From contig CAXIWW010000817.1 of the NCBI GenBank assembly GCA_964036315.1, forward strand, positions 3,879,501 through 3,943,500: 64,000 nucleotides of DNA, given 5' to 3'. This document shows, piece by piece, positions 12,054-23,989 of this stretch. The stretch is from Acanthosepion esculentum. Its lineage: Eukaryota; Mollusca; Cephalopoda; Sepiida; Sepiidae. The translations under genes were made by a program, and so were the position numbers. How positions within the stretch are numbered: position 1 is the stretch's first letter; every line of letters starts with the position of its first letter. The notes under the pieces are model-generated. The model saw nothing but the letters and a program-made list of their open reading frames with translations, did not search any database and had not been told where the DNA came from.

Positions 12054-12540
12054 TCGTCTGAGTGGGACTTTCTGGGACTGTCTCCTGTCTGGGGGGTCGT
12101 CTGCGTGGGACTTTCTGGGACTGGGGGTCGTCTGCGTGGGTCTTTCTGGGACTCTCTCCTTGGTGGGGGTCGTCTGCGTGGGACTTTGTGGGACTGTCTT
12201 CTAGGTGGTGGGTCGTCTTCGTGGGACATTCTGTGACTGGGGGTGGTCTGCGTGTGACTTTCTGGGACTGGGTGTCTTCTGCGTGGGACATTCTGGGAAA
12301 TGTCTGCTGGGTGGGGGGTCGTCTGCGTGGGACTTTGTGGGACTGGGGTCATTTGCGTGGGACTTTCTGGGACTGGGGGTCGTCTGCGTGGGACTTTCTG
12401 TGACTGGGGGTCATCTGCGTGGGACTTCCTGGGACTGGGGGTCGTCTGCGTGGAACTTTCTGGGACTGGGGGTCGTCTGCGTGGGACTTTCTGGGACTGT
12501 CTCCTGGGTGGGGGGTCGTCTGCGTTGGGAATTTCTGGGA

Positions 12541-13280
12541 CTGGGTGTCGTCTGCGTGGGACTTTCGGGGACTGACTCCTGGGTGGATGGTCGTCTGTGT
12601 GGGACTTTCTGGGACTGGGGGTCGTCTGCGTGGGACTTTCTGGGACTGGGGGTCGTCTGCGTGGGACTTTCTTGGACTGTCTCCTGGGTGGGGGGTCGTC
12701 TGCGTAGGACTTTCTTGGACTGTCTCCTGGGTGGGGGGTCGTCTGCGTGGGACTTTCTGGGACTGGGGGTCGTCTGCGTGGTACTTTCTGGGACTGTCTC
12801 CTGTCTGGGGGGTCGTCTGCCTGGGACTTACTGGGACTGGGGGTCGTCTGCGTGGGTCTTTCTGGGACTGTCTTCTAGGCGGCGGATCGTCTGCGTGGGA
12901 CTTTCTGGGACTGGGTGTCGTCTGCGTAGGACTTTCGGGGACTGACTCCTGGGTGGATGGTCGTCTGTGTGGGACTTTCTGGGACTGGGGGTCGTCTGCG
13001 TGGGACTTTCTGGGACTGGGGGTCGTCTGCGTGGGACTTTCTTGGACTGTCTCCTGGGTGGGGGGTCGTCTGCGTAGGACTTTCTTGGACTGTCTCCTGG
13101 GTGGGGGGTCGTCTGCGTGGGACTTTCTGGGACTGGGGGTCGTCTGCGTGGTACTTTCTGGGACTGTCTCCTGTCTGGGGGGTCGTCTGCCTGGGACTTA
13201 CTGGGACTGGGGGTCGTCTGCGTGGGTCTTTCTGGGACTGTCTTCTAGGCGGCGGGTCGTCTGCGTGGGACTTTCTGGGA
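12541..13280 (+). repeat. Tandem duplication, 370 bp x2
   Basis: 12541-12910 is followed directly by 12911-13280 with the same ordered series of variants, including GGGGACTGACTCCTGGG, GGTGGATGGTCGTCTGTG, GGTACTTTCTGGG and CTTCTAGGCGGCGG. Only scattered differences are visible, for example GGCGGATCG against GGCGGGTCG near the end. The duplication is young compared with the diverged neighbouring units. Confidence 0.85.
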
Positions 13281-15164
13281 CTGGGGGTCGTCTGCGTGGG
13301 ACTTTCTGTGACTGGGGGTGGTCTGCGTGGGACTTTCTGTGACTGTCTCCTGGGTGGAGGGACGTCTGCGTTGGTCTTTCTGGGACTGGGGGTCGTCTGC
13401 GTGGGACTTTCTGGGACAGTCTCCTGGGTGGGGGGTCGTCTGCGTGGGACTTTCTGGGACTGTCTCCTGGGTGGGGGTCGTCTGTTTGGGACTTTCTGGT
13501 ACTGTCTCCTGGGTGAGGGGTCGTCTGCGTGGGAATTTCTGGGACAGGGGGTCGTCTACTAGGGACTTTCTGGGACTCGGTGTCGTCTGCGTGGGACTTT
13601 CTGGGAAGTGTCTGCTGGGTGGGGGGTCGTCTGCGTGGGAATTTGTGGGACTGGGGGTCATCTGCGTGGGACTTTCTGGGACTGGGGGTCGTCTGCGTGG
13701 AACTTTCTGGGACTTGGGGTCGTCTCCGTGGGTCTTTCTGGGACTGTCTCCTGGATGGAGGGTCGTCTGCGTGGGACTTTCTGGGACTGTCTCCTGGGTG
13801 GGTGGTCGTCTGCGTGGGACTTTCTGGGACAGTCGCCTATATTGGGGGTCGTCGGCGTGGGAACTTCTGGGACTGTGGGTTATCTGCGTGGGACTTTCTT
13901 GTACTGGGGGTCGTCTGCGTGGACTTTCTTGTACAGTCTCCTGGGTGGGGGGTCGTCTGCGTGGGACTTTCTGGGACTGGGGGTCGTCTGCGTGGGATTT
14001 CTGGGACTGTTTTCTAGGTGGTCGGTCGTCTGCGTGGGACTTTCTGGGACAGGGTGTCGTCTGCGTGGGACTTCCTGGGAAATGTCTGCTGGGTGGGGGG
14101 TCGTCTGCGTGGGACTTTCTGGGACTGGGGGTCGGCTGCGTGGGACTTTCTGGGACTGTCTCCTGTCTGGGGGGTCGTCTGCCTGGGACTTACTGGGACT
14201 GGGGGTCGTCTGCGTGGGTCTTTCTGGGACTGTCTTCTAGGCGGTGGGTCGTCTGGGTGGGACTTTCTGGGACTGGGGGTCGTCTGCGTGGGACTTTCTG
14301 TGACTGCTGGTGGTCTGCGTGGGACTTTCTGGGACTGTCTCCAGGGTGGGGGGTCTTCTGCGTGGGAATTTCTGGGACAGGGGGTCGTCTACTAGGGACT
14401 TTCTGGGACTCGGTGTCGTCTGCGTGGGACTTTCTGGGAAGTGTCTGCTGGGTGGGGGGTCCTCTGCGGGGGACTTTGTGGGACTGGGGGTCGTCTCCGT
14501 GGGTCTTTCTGGGACTGTCTCCTGGATGGGGGGTAATCTGCGTGGGACTTTCTGGGACTGTCTCCTGGGTGGGGGATCGTCTGCGTGGGACTTTCTGGAA
14601 CAGTCTCCAATATTACGGGGCGTCGGCGTGGGAACTGTCTCCTGGGTGAGGGGTCGTCTGCGTGGGACTTTCTGGGACTGGAGATCGTCTGCATGGGACT
14701 TTCTGGGACTGTCTCCTGGGCTGGGTGTCGTCTGCGTGGTACTTTCTGTGACTGTCTCCTGGGTGGGGGCCGTCTGCGTGGGACTTTCTGGGACTGGGTG
14801 TCGTCTGCGTGGGACTTTCTGTGACTGGGTGTGGTCTGCGTGGGACTTTCTGGGACTGGGTGGCATGTGCGTGGGACTTTCTGGGAAATGTCTGATGGGT
14901 GGGGGGTCGTCTGCGTGGGACTTTGTGGGACTGGGGGTCATCTGCCTGGGACTTTCTGGGACTTGGGGTCATCTGCGTGGGACTTTCTGGGACTGTTTCC
15001 TGGGTGGGGGTCGTCTGCATGGGACATTCTGGGACTGTCTCCTGGGTGGGGGTCGTCAGCCTGGGATTTCTGGGACTGGGTGTCGTCTGCGTGTGACTTT
15101 CTGGGACTGTCTCCTGGGTGGAGGGTCGTCTGCGTGGGTCTTTCTGGGACTGAGGGTCGTCTGG
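13281..15164 (+). repeat. Minisatellite zone, mosaic without a clean period
   Basis: Only 31/43-bp units are present. A block with GTCTACTAGGGACTTTC followed by GGGAAGTGTCTGCTGGG occurs at about 13554-13640 and again about 830 bp later at 14385-14470. The same pair reappears inside the following HOR. An odd AT-richer unit (GTCTCCAATATTACGGGG near 14605, and CGCCTATATTGGGGG near 13834) is specific to this zone. No gene is visible. Confidence 0.75.
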
Positions 15165-17059
15165 GTGGGACATTCTGGGACTGGGGTCGTTTGCGTGGGA
15201 CTTCTCCTGTCTGGGGGGTCGTCTGCCTGGGACTTACTGAGTCTGGGGGTCGTCTTCGTAGGTCTTTCTGGGAATGTATTCTAGGTGGTGGGTCGTCTGC
15301 GTGGGACATTCTGGGACTGGGGGTCATCTGCCTGGGATTTTCTGGGACTGGGGGTCGTCTGCGTGGGACTTTCTTGGACTGGGGGTCGTCTGCGTGGGAC
15401 TTTCTGGGACTGGGGGTCGTCTGCGTGGGACTTTCTTGGACTGGGGGTCGTCTGCGTGGGACTCTCTGGGACTGTCTACTGGGTGGGGGGTCGTCTGCGT
15501 GGGAATTTCTGGGACAGGGGGTCGTCTGCGTGGGACTTTCGGGGACTGACTCCTGGGTGGGGGGTCGTCTATGATGGACTTTCTGGGACTGCGGGTCGTC
15601 TGCGTGGGACTGTCTGGGACTGTCTCCTGTCTGGGGGGTCTTCTGCGTGGGACTTTCTGGGACTGGGGGTCGTCTGCGTGGGACTTTCTGGTACTGTCTC
15701 CAGGGTGGGGGGTCGTCTGCGTGGGACTTTCTGGTACTACCTCCAGGGTGGCGGGTCGTCTGCGTGGGAATTTCTGGGACAGGGGGCCTTCTGCGTGGGA
15801 CTTTCTGGGACTGTCTCCTGGGTGGGGGGTCGTCTGTGTGGGACTTTCGGGGACTGGGGGTCGTCTGAGTGGGACTTTCTGGGACTGGGGGTCGTCTGCG
15901 TGGGACTTTCTGGGATTGTCTCCTGGGTGGGGGGGTCGTCTGCGTAGGACTTTCTTGGACTGTCTCCTGGGTGGGGGGGTCGTCTGCGTTGGACGTTCTG
16001 GGACTGCCTCCTGTCTGGGGGGTCGTCAGCGTGGGGCTTTGTGGTACTGTCTCCAGGCTGGGTGGTCGTCTCCGGGGGACTTTCTGGTACTTTCTCCAGG
16101 GTGGGGGGTCGTCTGCGTGGGACTTTCTTGGACTGGGTGTCGTCTGCGTGGGACTTTCTGGGACTGTCTCCTGGGTGGGGGGTCGTCTGCGTGGGAATTT
16201 CTGGGACAGGGGTCGTCTACTAGGGACTTTCTGGGACTCGGTGTCGTCTGCGTGGGACTTTCTGGGAAGTGTCTGCTGGGTGGGGGGTCCTCTGCGTGGG
16301 ACTTTGTGGGACTGGGGGTCATCTGCGTGGGACTTTCTGGGACTGGGGGTCGTCTGCGTGGAACTTTCTGGGACTGGGGGTCGTCTCCGTGGGTCTTTCT
16401 GGGACTGTCTCCTGGATGGGGGGTCGTCTGCGTCGGACTTTCTGGGACTGTCTCCTGGGTGGGGGTCGTCTGCGTGGGACTTTCTGGGAATGGGGGTCGT
16501 CTGCGTGGGACTTTCTGGGACTGTCTCCTGGGTGGGGGGGTCGTCTGCGTAGGACTTTCTTGGACTGTCTCCTGGGTGGGGGGTCGTCTGCGTGGGACTT
16601 TCTGGGACTGGGGGTCGTCTGCGTCGGACTTTCTTGGACTGTCTCCTGTCTGGGGTGTCGTCTGCGTGGGACTTTCTGGTACTGTCTCCAGGGTGGCGGG
16701 TCGTCTGCGTGGGAATTTCTGGGACAGGGGGTCTTCTGCGTGGGACTTTCTGGGCCTGTCTCCTGGGTGGGGGGGTCGTCTACGTAGGCCTTTCTTGGAC
16801 TGTCTCCCTGGTGGGGGGTCGTCTGCGTGGGACTTTCTTGGACTGTCTCCTGTGTGGGGGCCGTCTGCGTGGGACTTTCTGGGACTGGGGGTCGTCTGCG
16901 TGGGACTTTCTTGGACTCTCTCCTGTCTGGGGGGTCGTCTTTGTGGGACTTTCTGGTACTGTCTCCAGGGTGAGGGGTCGTCTGCGTGGGAATTTCAGGG
17001 ACTGGGTGTCGTCCTGGTGGGACTTTCTGGGACTGACTCCTGGGTGGGGGGTTGTCTGT
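15165..17059 (+). repeat. Higher-order repeat copy A (about 1.9 kb)
   Basis: The head of this block (15165-15460) matches 17060 onward at an offset of 1895. From about 15463 to 16770 it matches the next copy at an offset of 1938; the change is one inserted 43-bp unit in copy B. After about 16770 it follows a different series of units. It also carries a local change (CTATGATGGAC at 15569 against CTATGTGGGAC in copies B and C). Confidence 0.8.
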
Positions 17060-19187
17060 GTGGGACATTCTGGGACTGGGGTCGTTTGCGTGGGACTTCT
17101 CCTGTCTGGGGGGTCGTCTGCCTGGGACTTACTGAGTCTGGGGGTCGTCTTCGTAGGTCTTTCTGGGAATGTATTCTAGGTGGTGGGTCGTCTGCGTGGG
17201 ACATTCTGGGACTGGGGGTCATCTGCCTGGGATTTTCTGGGACTGGGGGTCGTCTGCGTGGGACTTTCTTGGACTGGGGGTCGTCTGCGTGGGACTTTCT
17301 GGGACTGGGGGTCGTCTGCGTGGGACTTTCTTGGACTGGGGGTCGTCTGCGTGGGACTTTCTGGGACTGTCTCCTGGGAGGGGGATCGTCTGCGTGGGAC
17401 TCTCTGGGACTGTCTACTGGGTGGGGGGTCGTCTGCGTGGGAATTTCTGGGACAGGGGGTCGTCTGCGTGGGACTTTCGGGGACTGACTCCTGGGTGGGG
17501 GGTCGTCTATGTGGGACTTTCTGGGACTGCGGGTCGTCTGCGTGGGACTGTCTGGGACTGTCTCCTGTCTGGGGGGTCTTCTGCGTGGGACTTTCTGGGA
17601 CTGGGGGTCGTCTGCGTGGGACTTTCTGGTACTGTCTCCAGGGTGGGGGGTCGTCTGCGTGGGACTTTCTGGTACTACCTCCAGGGTGGCGGGTCGTCTG
17701 CGTGGGAATTTCTGGGACAGGGGGCCTTCTGCGTGGGACTTTCTGGGACTGTCTCCTGGGTGGGGGGTCGTCTGTGTGGGACTTTCGGGGACTGGGGGTC
17801 GTCTGAGTGGGACTTTCTGGGACTGGGGGTCGTCTGCGTGGGACTTTCTGGGATTGTCTCCTGGGTGGGGGGGTCGTCTGCGTAGGACATTCTTGGACTG
17901 TCTCCTGGGTGGGGGGGTCGTCTGCGTGGGACGTTCTGGGACTGCCTCCTGTCTGGGGGGTCGTCAGCGTGGGGCTTTGTGGTACTGTCTCCAGGCTGGG
18001 GGGTCGTCTCCGGGGGACTTACTGGTACTTTCTCCAGGGTGGGGGGTCGTCTGCGTGGGACTTTCTTGGACTGGGTGTCGTCTGCGTGGGACTTTCTGGG
18101 ACTGTCTCCTGGGTGGGGGGTCGTCTGCGTGGGAATTTCTGGGACAGGGGTCGTCTACTAGGGACTTTCTGGGACTCGGTGTCGTCTGCGTGGGACTTTC
18201 TGGGAAGTGTCTGCTGGGTGGGGGGTCCTCTGCGTGGGACTTTGTGGGACTGGGGGTCATCTGCGTGGGACTTTCTGGGACTGGGGGTCGTCTGCGTGGA
18301 ACTTTCTGGGACTGGGGGTCGTCTCCGTGGGTCTTTCTGGGACTGTCTCCTGGATGGGGGGTCGTCTGCGTCGGACTTTCTGGGACTGTCTCCTGGGTGG
18401 GGGTCGTCTGCGTGGGACTTTCTGGGAATGGGGGTCGTCTGCGTGGGACTTTCTGGGACTGTCTCCTGGGTGGGGGGGTCGTCTGCGTAGGACTTTCTTG
18501 GACTGTCTCCTGGGTGGGGGGTCGTCTGCGTGGGACTTTCTGGGACTGGGGGTCGTCTGCGTCGGACTTTCTTGGACTGTCTCCTGTCTGGGGTGTCGTC
18601 TGCGTGGGACTTTCTGGTACTGTCTCCAGGGTGGCGGGTCGTCTGCGTGGGAATTTCTGGGACAGGGGGTCTTCTGCATGGGACTTTCTGGGCCTGTCTC
18701 CTGGGTGGGGGGTCGTCTGTGTGGGACTTTCGGGGACTGGGTGTCGTCTGAGTGGGAATTTCTGGGACTGAGGGTCGTCTGCGTAGAACTTTCTGGGACT
18801 GTCTCCTGGGTGCGGGGGTCGTCTGCGTAGGACTTTCTTGGACTGTCTCCTGGGTGGGGGGTAGTCTGCGTGGGACTTTCTGGGACTGTCTCCTGTCTTG
18901 GGGGTCGTCTGCGTGGGAATTTCAGGGACTGGGTATCGTCTACGTGGGACTTTCTTGGACTGACTCCTCGGTGGGGGGTCGTCTGTGTGGGACTTTCTGG
19001 GACTGGGGGTCGTCTGAGTGGGACTTTCTGGGACTGGGGGTCGTCTGTGTGGGACTTTAGGTGACTGTCTCCTGGGTGGGGGGGTCGTCTTCGTGGACTT
19101 TCTTGGACTGTCTCCTGAGTGGGGGGTCGTCTGCGTGAGACTTTCTGGGATTGGGGTCGTCTGCGTCGGAATTTCTGGGACTGGGGG
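17060..19187 (+). repeat. Higher-order repeat copy B
   Basis: From about 17386 onward this block is repeated in copy C at an offset of exactly 1802 bp. I saw no difference between B and C in the stretches compared, for example 17509-18771 against 19311-20573, where the conceptual translations are identical over 420 codons. Marker variants include GGTACTACCTCCAGGG, GTCTCCGGGGGACTTAC and GTCTACTAGGGAC. Confidence 0.85.
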
Positions 19188-21002
19188 TCGTCTGCGTGGG
19201 ACTCTCTGGGACTGTCTACTGGGTGGGGGGTCGTCTGCGTGGGAATTTCTGGGACAGGGGGTCGTCTGCGTGGGACTTTCGGGGACTGACTCCTGGGTGG
19301 GGGGTCGTCTATGTGGGACTTTCTGGGACTGCGGGTCGTCTGCGTGGGACTGTCTGGGACTGTCTCCTGTCTGGGGGGTCTTCTGCGTGGGACTTTCTGG
19401 GACTGGGGGTCGTCTGCGTGGGACTTTCTGGTACTGTCTCCAGGGTGGGGGGTCGTCTGCGTGGGACTTTCTGGTACTACCTCCAGGGTGGCGGGTCGTC
19501 TGCGTGGGAATTTCTGGGACAGGGGGCCTTCTGCGTGGGACTTTCTGGGACTGTCTCCTGGGTGGGGGGTCGTCTGTGTGGGACTTTCGGGGACTGGGGG
19601 TCGTCTGAGTGGGACTTTCTGGGACTGGGGGTCGTCTGCGTGGGACTTTCTGGGATTGTCTCCTGGGTGGGGGGGTCGTCTGCGTAGGACATTCTTGGAC
19701 TGTCTCCTGGGTGGGGGGGTCGTCTGCGTGGGACGTTCTGGGACTGCCTCCTGTCTGGGGGGTCGTCAGCGTGGGGCTTTGTGGTACTGTCTCCAGGCTG
19801 GGGGGTCGTCTCCGGGGGACTTACTGGTACTTTCTCCAGGGTGGGGGGTCGTCTGCGTGGGACTTTCTTGGACTGGGTGTCGTCTGCGTGGGACTTTCTG
19901 GGACTGTCTCCTGGGTGGGGGGTCGTCTGCGTGGGAATTTCTGGGACAGGGGTCGTCTACTAGGGACTTTCTGGGACTCGGTGTCGTCTGCGTGGGACTT
20001 TCTGGGAAGTGTCTGCTGGGTGGGGGGTCCTCTGCGTGGGACTTTGTGGGACTGGGGGTCATCTGCGTGGGACTTTCTGGGACTGGGGGTCGTCTGCGTG
20101 GAACTTTCTGGGACTGGGGGTCGTCTCCGTGGGTCTTTCTGGGACTGTCTCCTGGATGGGGGGTCGTCTGCGTCGGACTTTCTGGGACTGTCTCCTGGGT
20201 GGGGGTCGTCTGCGTGGGACTTTCTGGGAATGGGGGTCGTCTGCGTGGGACTTTCTGGGACTGTCTCCTGGGTGGGGGGGTCGTCTGCGTAGGACTTTCT
20301 TGGACTGTCTCCTGGGTGGGGGGTCGTCTGCGTGGGACTTTCTGGGACTGGGGGTCGTCTGCGTCGGACTTTCTTGGACTGTCTCCTGTCTGGGGTGTCG
20401 TCTGCGTGGGACTTTCTGGTACTGTCTCCAGGGTGGCGGGTCGTCTGCGTGGGAATTTCTGGGACAGGGGGTCTTCTGCATGGGACTTTCTGGGCCTGTC
20501 TCCTGGGTGGGGGGTCGTCTGTGTGGGACTTTCGGGGACTGGGTGTCGTCTGAGTGGGAATTTCTGGGACTGAGGGTCGTCTGCGTAGAACTTTCTGGGA
20601 CTGTCTCCTGGGTGCGGGGGTCGTCTGCGTAGGACTTTCTTGGACTGTCTCCTGGGTGGGGGGTAGTCTGCGTGGGACTTTCTGGGACTGTCTCCTGTCT
20701 TGGGGGTCGTCTGCGTGGGAATTTCAGGGACTGGGTATCGTCTACGTGGGACTTTCTTGGACTGACTCCTCGGTGGGGGGTCGTCTGTGTGGGACTTTCT
20801 GGGACTGGGGGTCGTCTGAGTGGGACTTTCTGGGACTGGGGGTCGTCTGTGTGGGACTTTAGGTGACTGTCTCCTGGGTGGGGGGGTCGTCTTCGTGGAC
20901 TTTCTTGGACTGTCTCCTGAGTGGGGGGTCGTCTGCGTGAGACTTTCTGGGATTGGGGTCGTCTGCGTCGGAATTTCTGGGACTGGGGGTCGTCTGCGTG
21001 GG
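19188..21002 (+). repeat. Higher-order repeat copy C
   Basis: An 1802-bp copy of 17386-19187, placed immediately after it. Its left edge sits inside the HOR instead of at the copy A/B boundary, so this duplication used a different register from the first. Similarity ends near 21002, where ACTCTCTGGG is replaced by AATTTCTGGG. Confidence 0.85.
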
Positions 21003-23989
21003 AATTTCTGGGACTGTCTCCTGGGTGGGGGTTCGTCTGCGTAGGACATTCTTGTACTGTCTCCTGGGTGGGGGGTCGTCTGCGTGTGACTTTCTGTGAC
21101 TGGGGGTCGTCTGCGTGGGACTTTCTGGGACTGTCTCCTTTCTGGGGGTCGTCTGCGTGGGACTTTCTGGGACAGGGGGTATTCTGCGTGGGACTTTCTG
21201 GGACTGTCTCCTGGGTGGGGGGTCGTCTGAGTGGGACTTTGTGGGTCTGGGTATCGACTGCGTGGGACTTTCTGGGACTGTCTCCTGGGTGGGGGGTCGT
21301 CTGCGTAGGACTTTCTTGGACTGTCTCTTGGGTGGGGGTCGTCTGCGTGGGACTTTCTGGGACTGGGGGTGGTCTGCGTGGGACTTTCTGGGACTGGGTG
21401 TCGTCTGCGTGGGACTTTCTGGGAAATGTCTGCTGGGTGGGGGGTCGTCTGCGTGGGACTTTGTGGGACTGGGGGTCGTCTGCGTGGGACTTTCTGGGAC
21501 TGGAGGTCGTCTGCATGGTATTTCTGGGACTGTCTCCTTGGCTGGGTGTCGTCTGCGTTGGACTTTCTGTGACTGTCTCCTGGGTGGAGCCGTCTGCGTG
21601 GGATTTCTGGGACTGGGTGTCGTCTGCGGCGGACTTTCTGGGACTGTCTCCTGGGTGGGGGTCCTCTGCGTGGGACTTTCTGGGAATGGGGGTCGTCTGC
21701 GTGGGACTTTCTGGGTCTGTCTCCTGGGTGGGGGGGGGTGTCTGCGTAGGACTTTCTGGGACTGGGCGTCGTCTGCGTGGTAGTTTCTGGGACTGTCTCC
21801 TGTCTGGTGGGACATCTGCGTGGGACTTTCTGGGACTGTCTCCTGGGTGAGGGGTCGTCTGCGTGGGACTTTCTGGGACTGGATGTCGTCTGCATGGGAC
21901 TTTCTGGGACTCTCTCCTGGGCTGGCTGTCGTCTGCGTTGGACTTTCTGGGAATGGGGGTCGCATGCGTGGGACTTTCTGGGTCTGTCTCCTAGGTGGGG
22001 TGTCGTCTGCGTAGGACTTTCTGGGACTGCGTGTCTTCTGCGTGGGACTTTCTGGGACTGTCGCCTGGGTGGGGGTCGTCTGCGTGGGACTTTCTGGGAC
22101 TGGGGGTCGTCTGCGTGGGACTTTCTGGGACTGTCACCTGGGTGGGGGGGTCGTCTGCGTGGGACTTTCTGGGAGTGGGGATCGTCTGCGTGGGACTTTC
22201 TGGGACTGTCTCCTGGTGGGGGGTCGTCTGCGTGGGACTTTCTGGTACTGGGGGTCGTCTGCCTGGGACTTTCTGGGACTGTCTCCTGTCTGGTGGGTCG
22301 TCTGCGTGGGACTTTCTGGGACTGTCTCCTGAGTGAGGGGTCGTCTGCGTGGGACTTGCTGGGACTGGAGGTCGTCTGCATGGGACTTTCTGGGACTGTC
22401 TCCTGGCCTGGGTGTCGTCTGCGTGGGACTTTCTGTGACTGTCTCCTGGGTGGGGTCCGTCTGCGTGGGACTTTCTGGGACTGGGTGTCGTCTGCGTCGG
22501 ACGTTCTGGGACTGTCTGCTGGGTGGTGGGTGGTCTGCGTGGGACTTTCTGGGACTGGGGGTCGTCTGCGTGGGACTTTCTAGGACTGTCTCCTGTCTGG
22601 TGGGTCGACTGCGTGGGACTTTCTGGGACTGTCTCCTGGGTGAGGGGTCGTCTGCTTGGGACTTTCTTGGACTGGAGGTCTTCTGCGTGGGACTTTCTGT
22701 GACTGGGGGTCGTCTGCGTGGGACTTTCTGGGACTGGGGGTCGTCTGCGTGGGACTTTCTGGGAGTGTCTCCTGGGTGGGGGGTCGTCTGCGTAGGACTT
22801 TCTTGTACTGTCTCCTGGGTGGGGGGTCGTCTGCGTGGGACTTTCTGGGACTGGGGATCGTCTGCGTGGGACTTTCTGGGACTGTCTCCTGTCTGGGGGG
22901 TCGTCTGCGTGGGACTTTCTGGGACTGGGGTTTTTCTGCGTGGGTCTTTCTGGGACTGTCTCCTCGGTGGGGGTCGTCGTCCTGGGACTTTGTGGGACTG
23001 TCTTCTAGGTGGTGGGTCGACTGCCTGGGACTTTCTGGGACTGTCGCCTGGGTGGGGGGTCGTCTGCGTGTGACTTTCTGGGTATGGGGATCGTCTACGT
23101 GGGACTTTCTGGGACTGGGGGTCATCTGCGTGGGACTTTCTGGGACTGGGGGTCGTCTGCGTGGGACTTTCTGGGACTGTCTCCTGTCTGGAGGGTCGAC
23201 TGCGTGGGACTTTCTGGGACTGGGGGTCGTCTGCGTGGGTCTTTCTGGGACTGTCTCCTGGGTGGGGGTCGTCTGCGTGGGACTTTCTGGCACTGTCGCT
23301 TGCGTGGGGTTCGTCTGCGTGGGACTTTCTGGGACTGGGTGTCGTCTGCGTCGGACGTTCTGGGACTGTCTCCTGGGTGGTGGGTCGTCTGCGTGGGACT
23401 TTCTGGGACTGGGGGTCGTCTGCGTGGGACTTTCTAGGACTGTCTCCTGTCTGGTGTGTCGACTGCGTGGGACTTTCTGGGACTGTCTCCTGGGTGAGGG
23501 GTCGTCTGCGTGGGACTTTCTGGGACTGGAGGTCTTCTGCATGGGACTTTCTGGGACTGTCTCCTGGGTAGGGGGGGTCGTCTGCGTTGCTCTTTCTGTG
23601 ACTGTCTCCTTGGTGGGGGCCGTCTGCGTGGGACTTTCTGGGACTGGGTGTCGTCTGCGTCGGACTTTCTGGGACTGACTCCTGGGTGGGGGGTCGTCTG
23701 CGTGGGACTTTCTGGGAATTGGGGTCGTCTGCGTGGGACTTTCTGGGACTGTCTCCTGGGTGGGGGCTCGTCTGCGTGGGACTTTCTGGGACTGGAGCTC
23801 GTCTGCGTGGGACTTTCTGGGACTGTCTCCTGTCTGGGGAGTCGTCTGCGTGGGACTTTCTGGTACTGTCTCCAGGGTGGGGGGTCGTCTGCGTGGGAAT
23901 TTCTGGGACTGACTCCTGGGTCGGGGGTCGTTTATGAGGGACTTTCTGGGACTGGGGGTCGTCTAAGTGGGATTTTCTGGGACTAGGGG
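21003..23989 (+). repeat. Minisatellite zone, partly related to the 24 kb HOR
   Basis: All 31/43-bp units. The stretch 22680-23300 is a diverged version of about 24100-24720: both contain GGGGTTTTTCTGCGTGGG, a CTCCTCGGTGGGGGTCGTCG unit and TTCTAGGTGGTGGGTCGAC in the same order, at an offset near 1.4 kb. The longest G run I noticed in the array is near 21730. No gene is visible. Confidence 0.75.

Larger units (their letters stand above)
8248..12540 (+). repeat. Minisatellite zone with 0.58-0.7 kb recurring block
   Basis: A block marked by the rare variant GGGAAATGTCTGCTGGG recurs at about 9091, 9758, 10433, 11011, 11716 and 12295, giving spacings of 667, 675, 578, 705 and 579 bp. The flanking variants (TTCTACTTGGTGGGTCG or TTCTAGGTGGTGGGTCG upstream, GGGGGTGGTCTGCGTG just before the marker) usually travel with it. 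This is a diverged HOR with unit gains and losses. It contains only 31/43-bp units. Confidence 0.75.
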
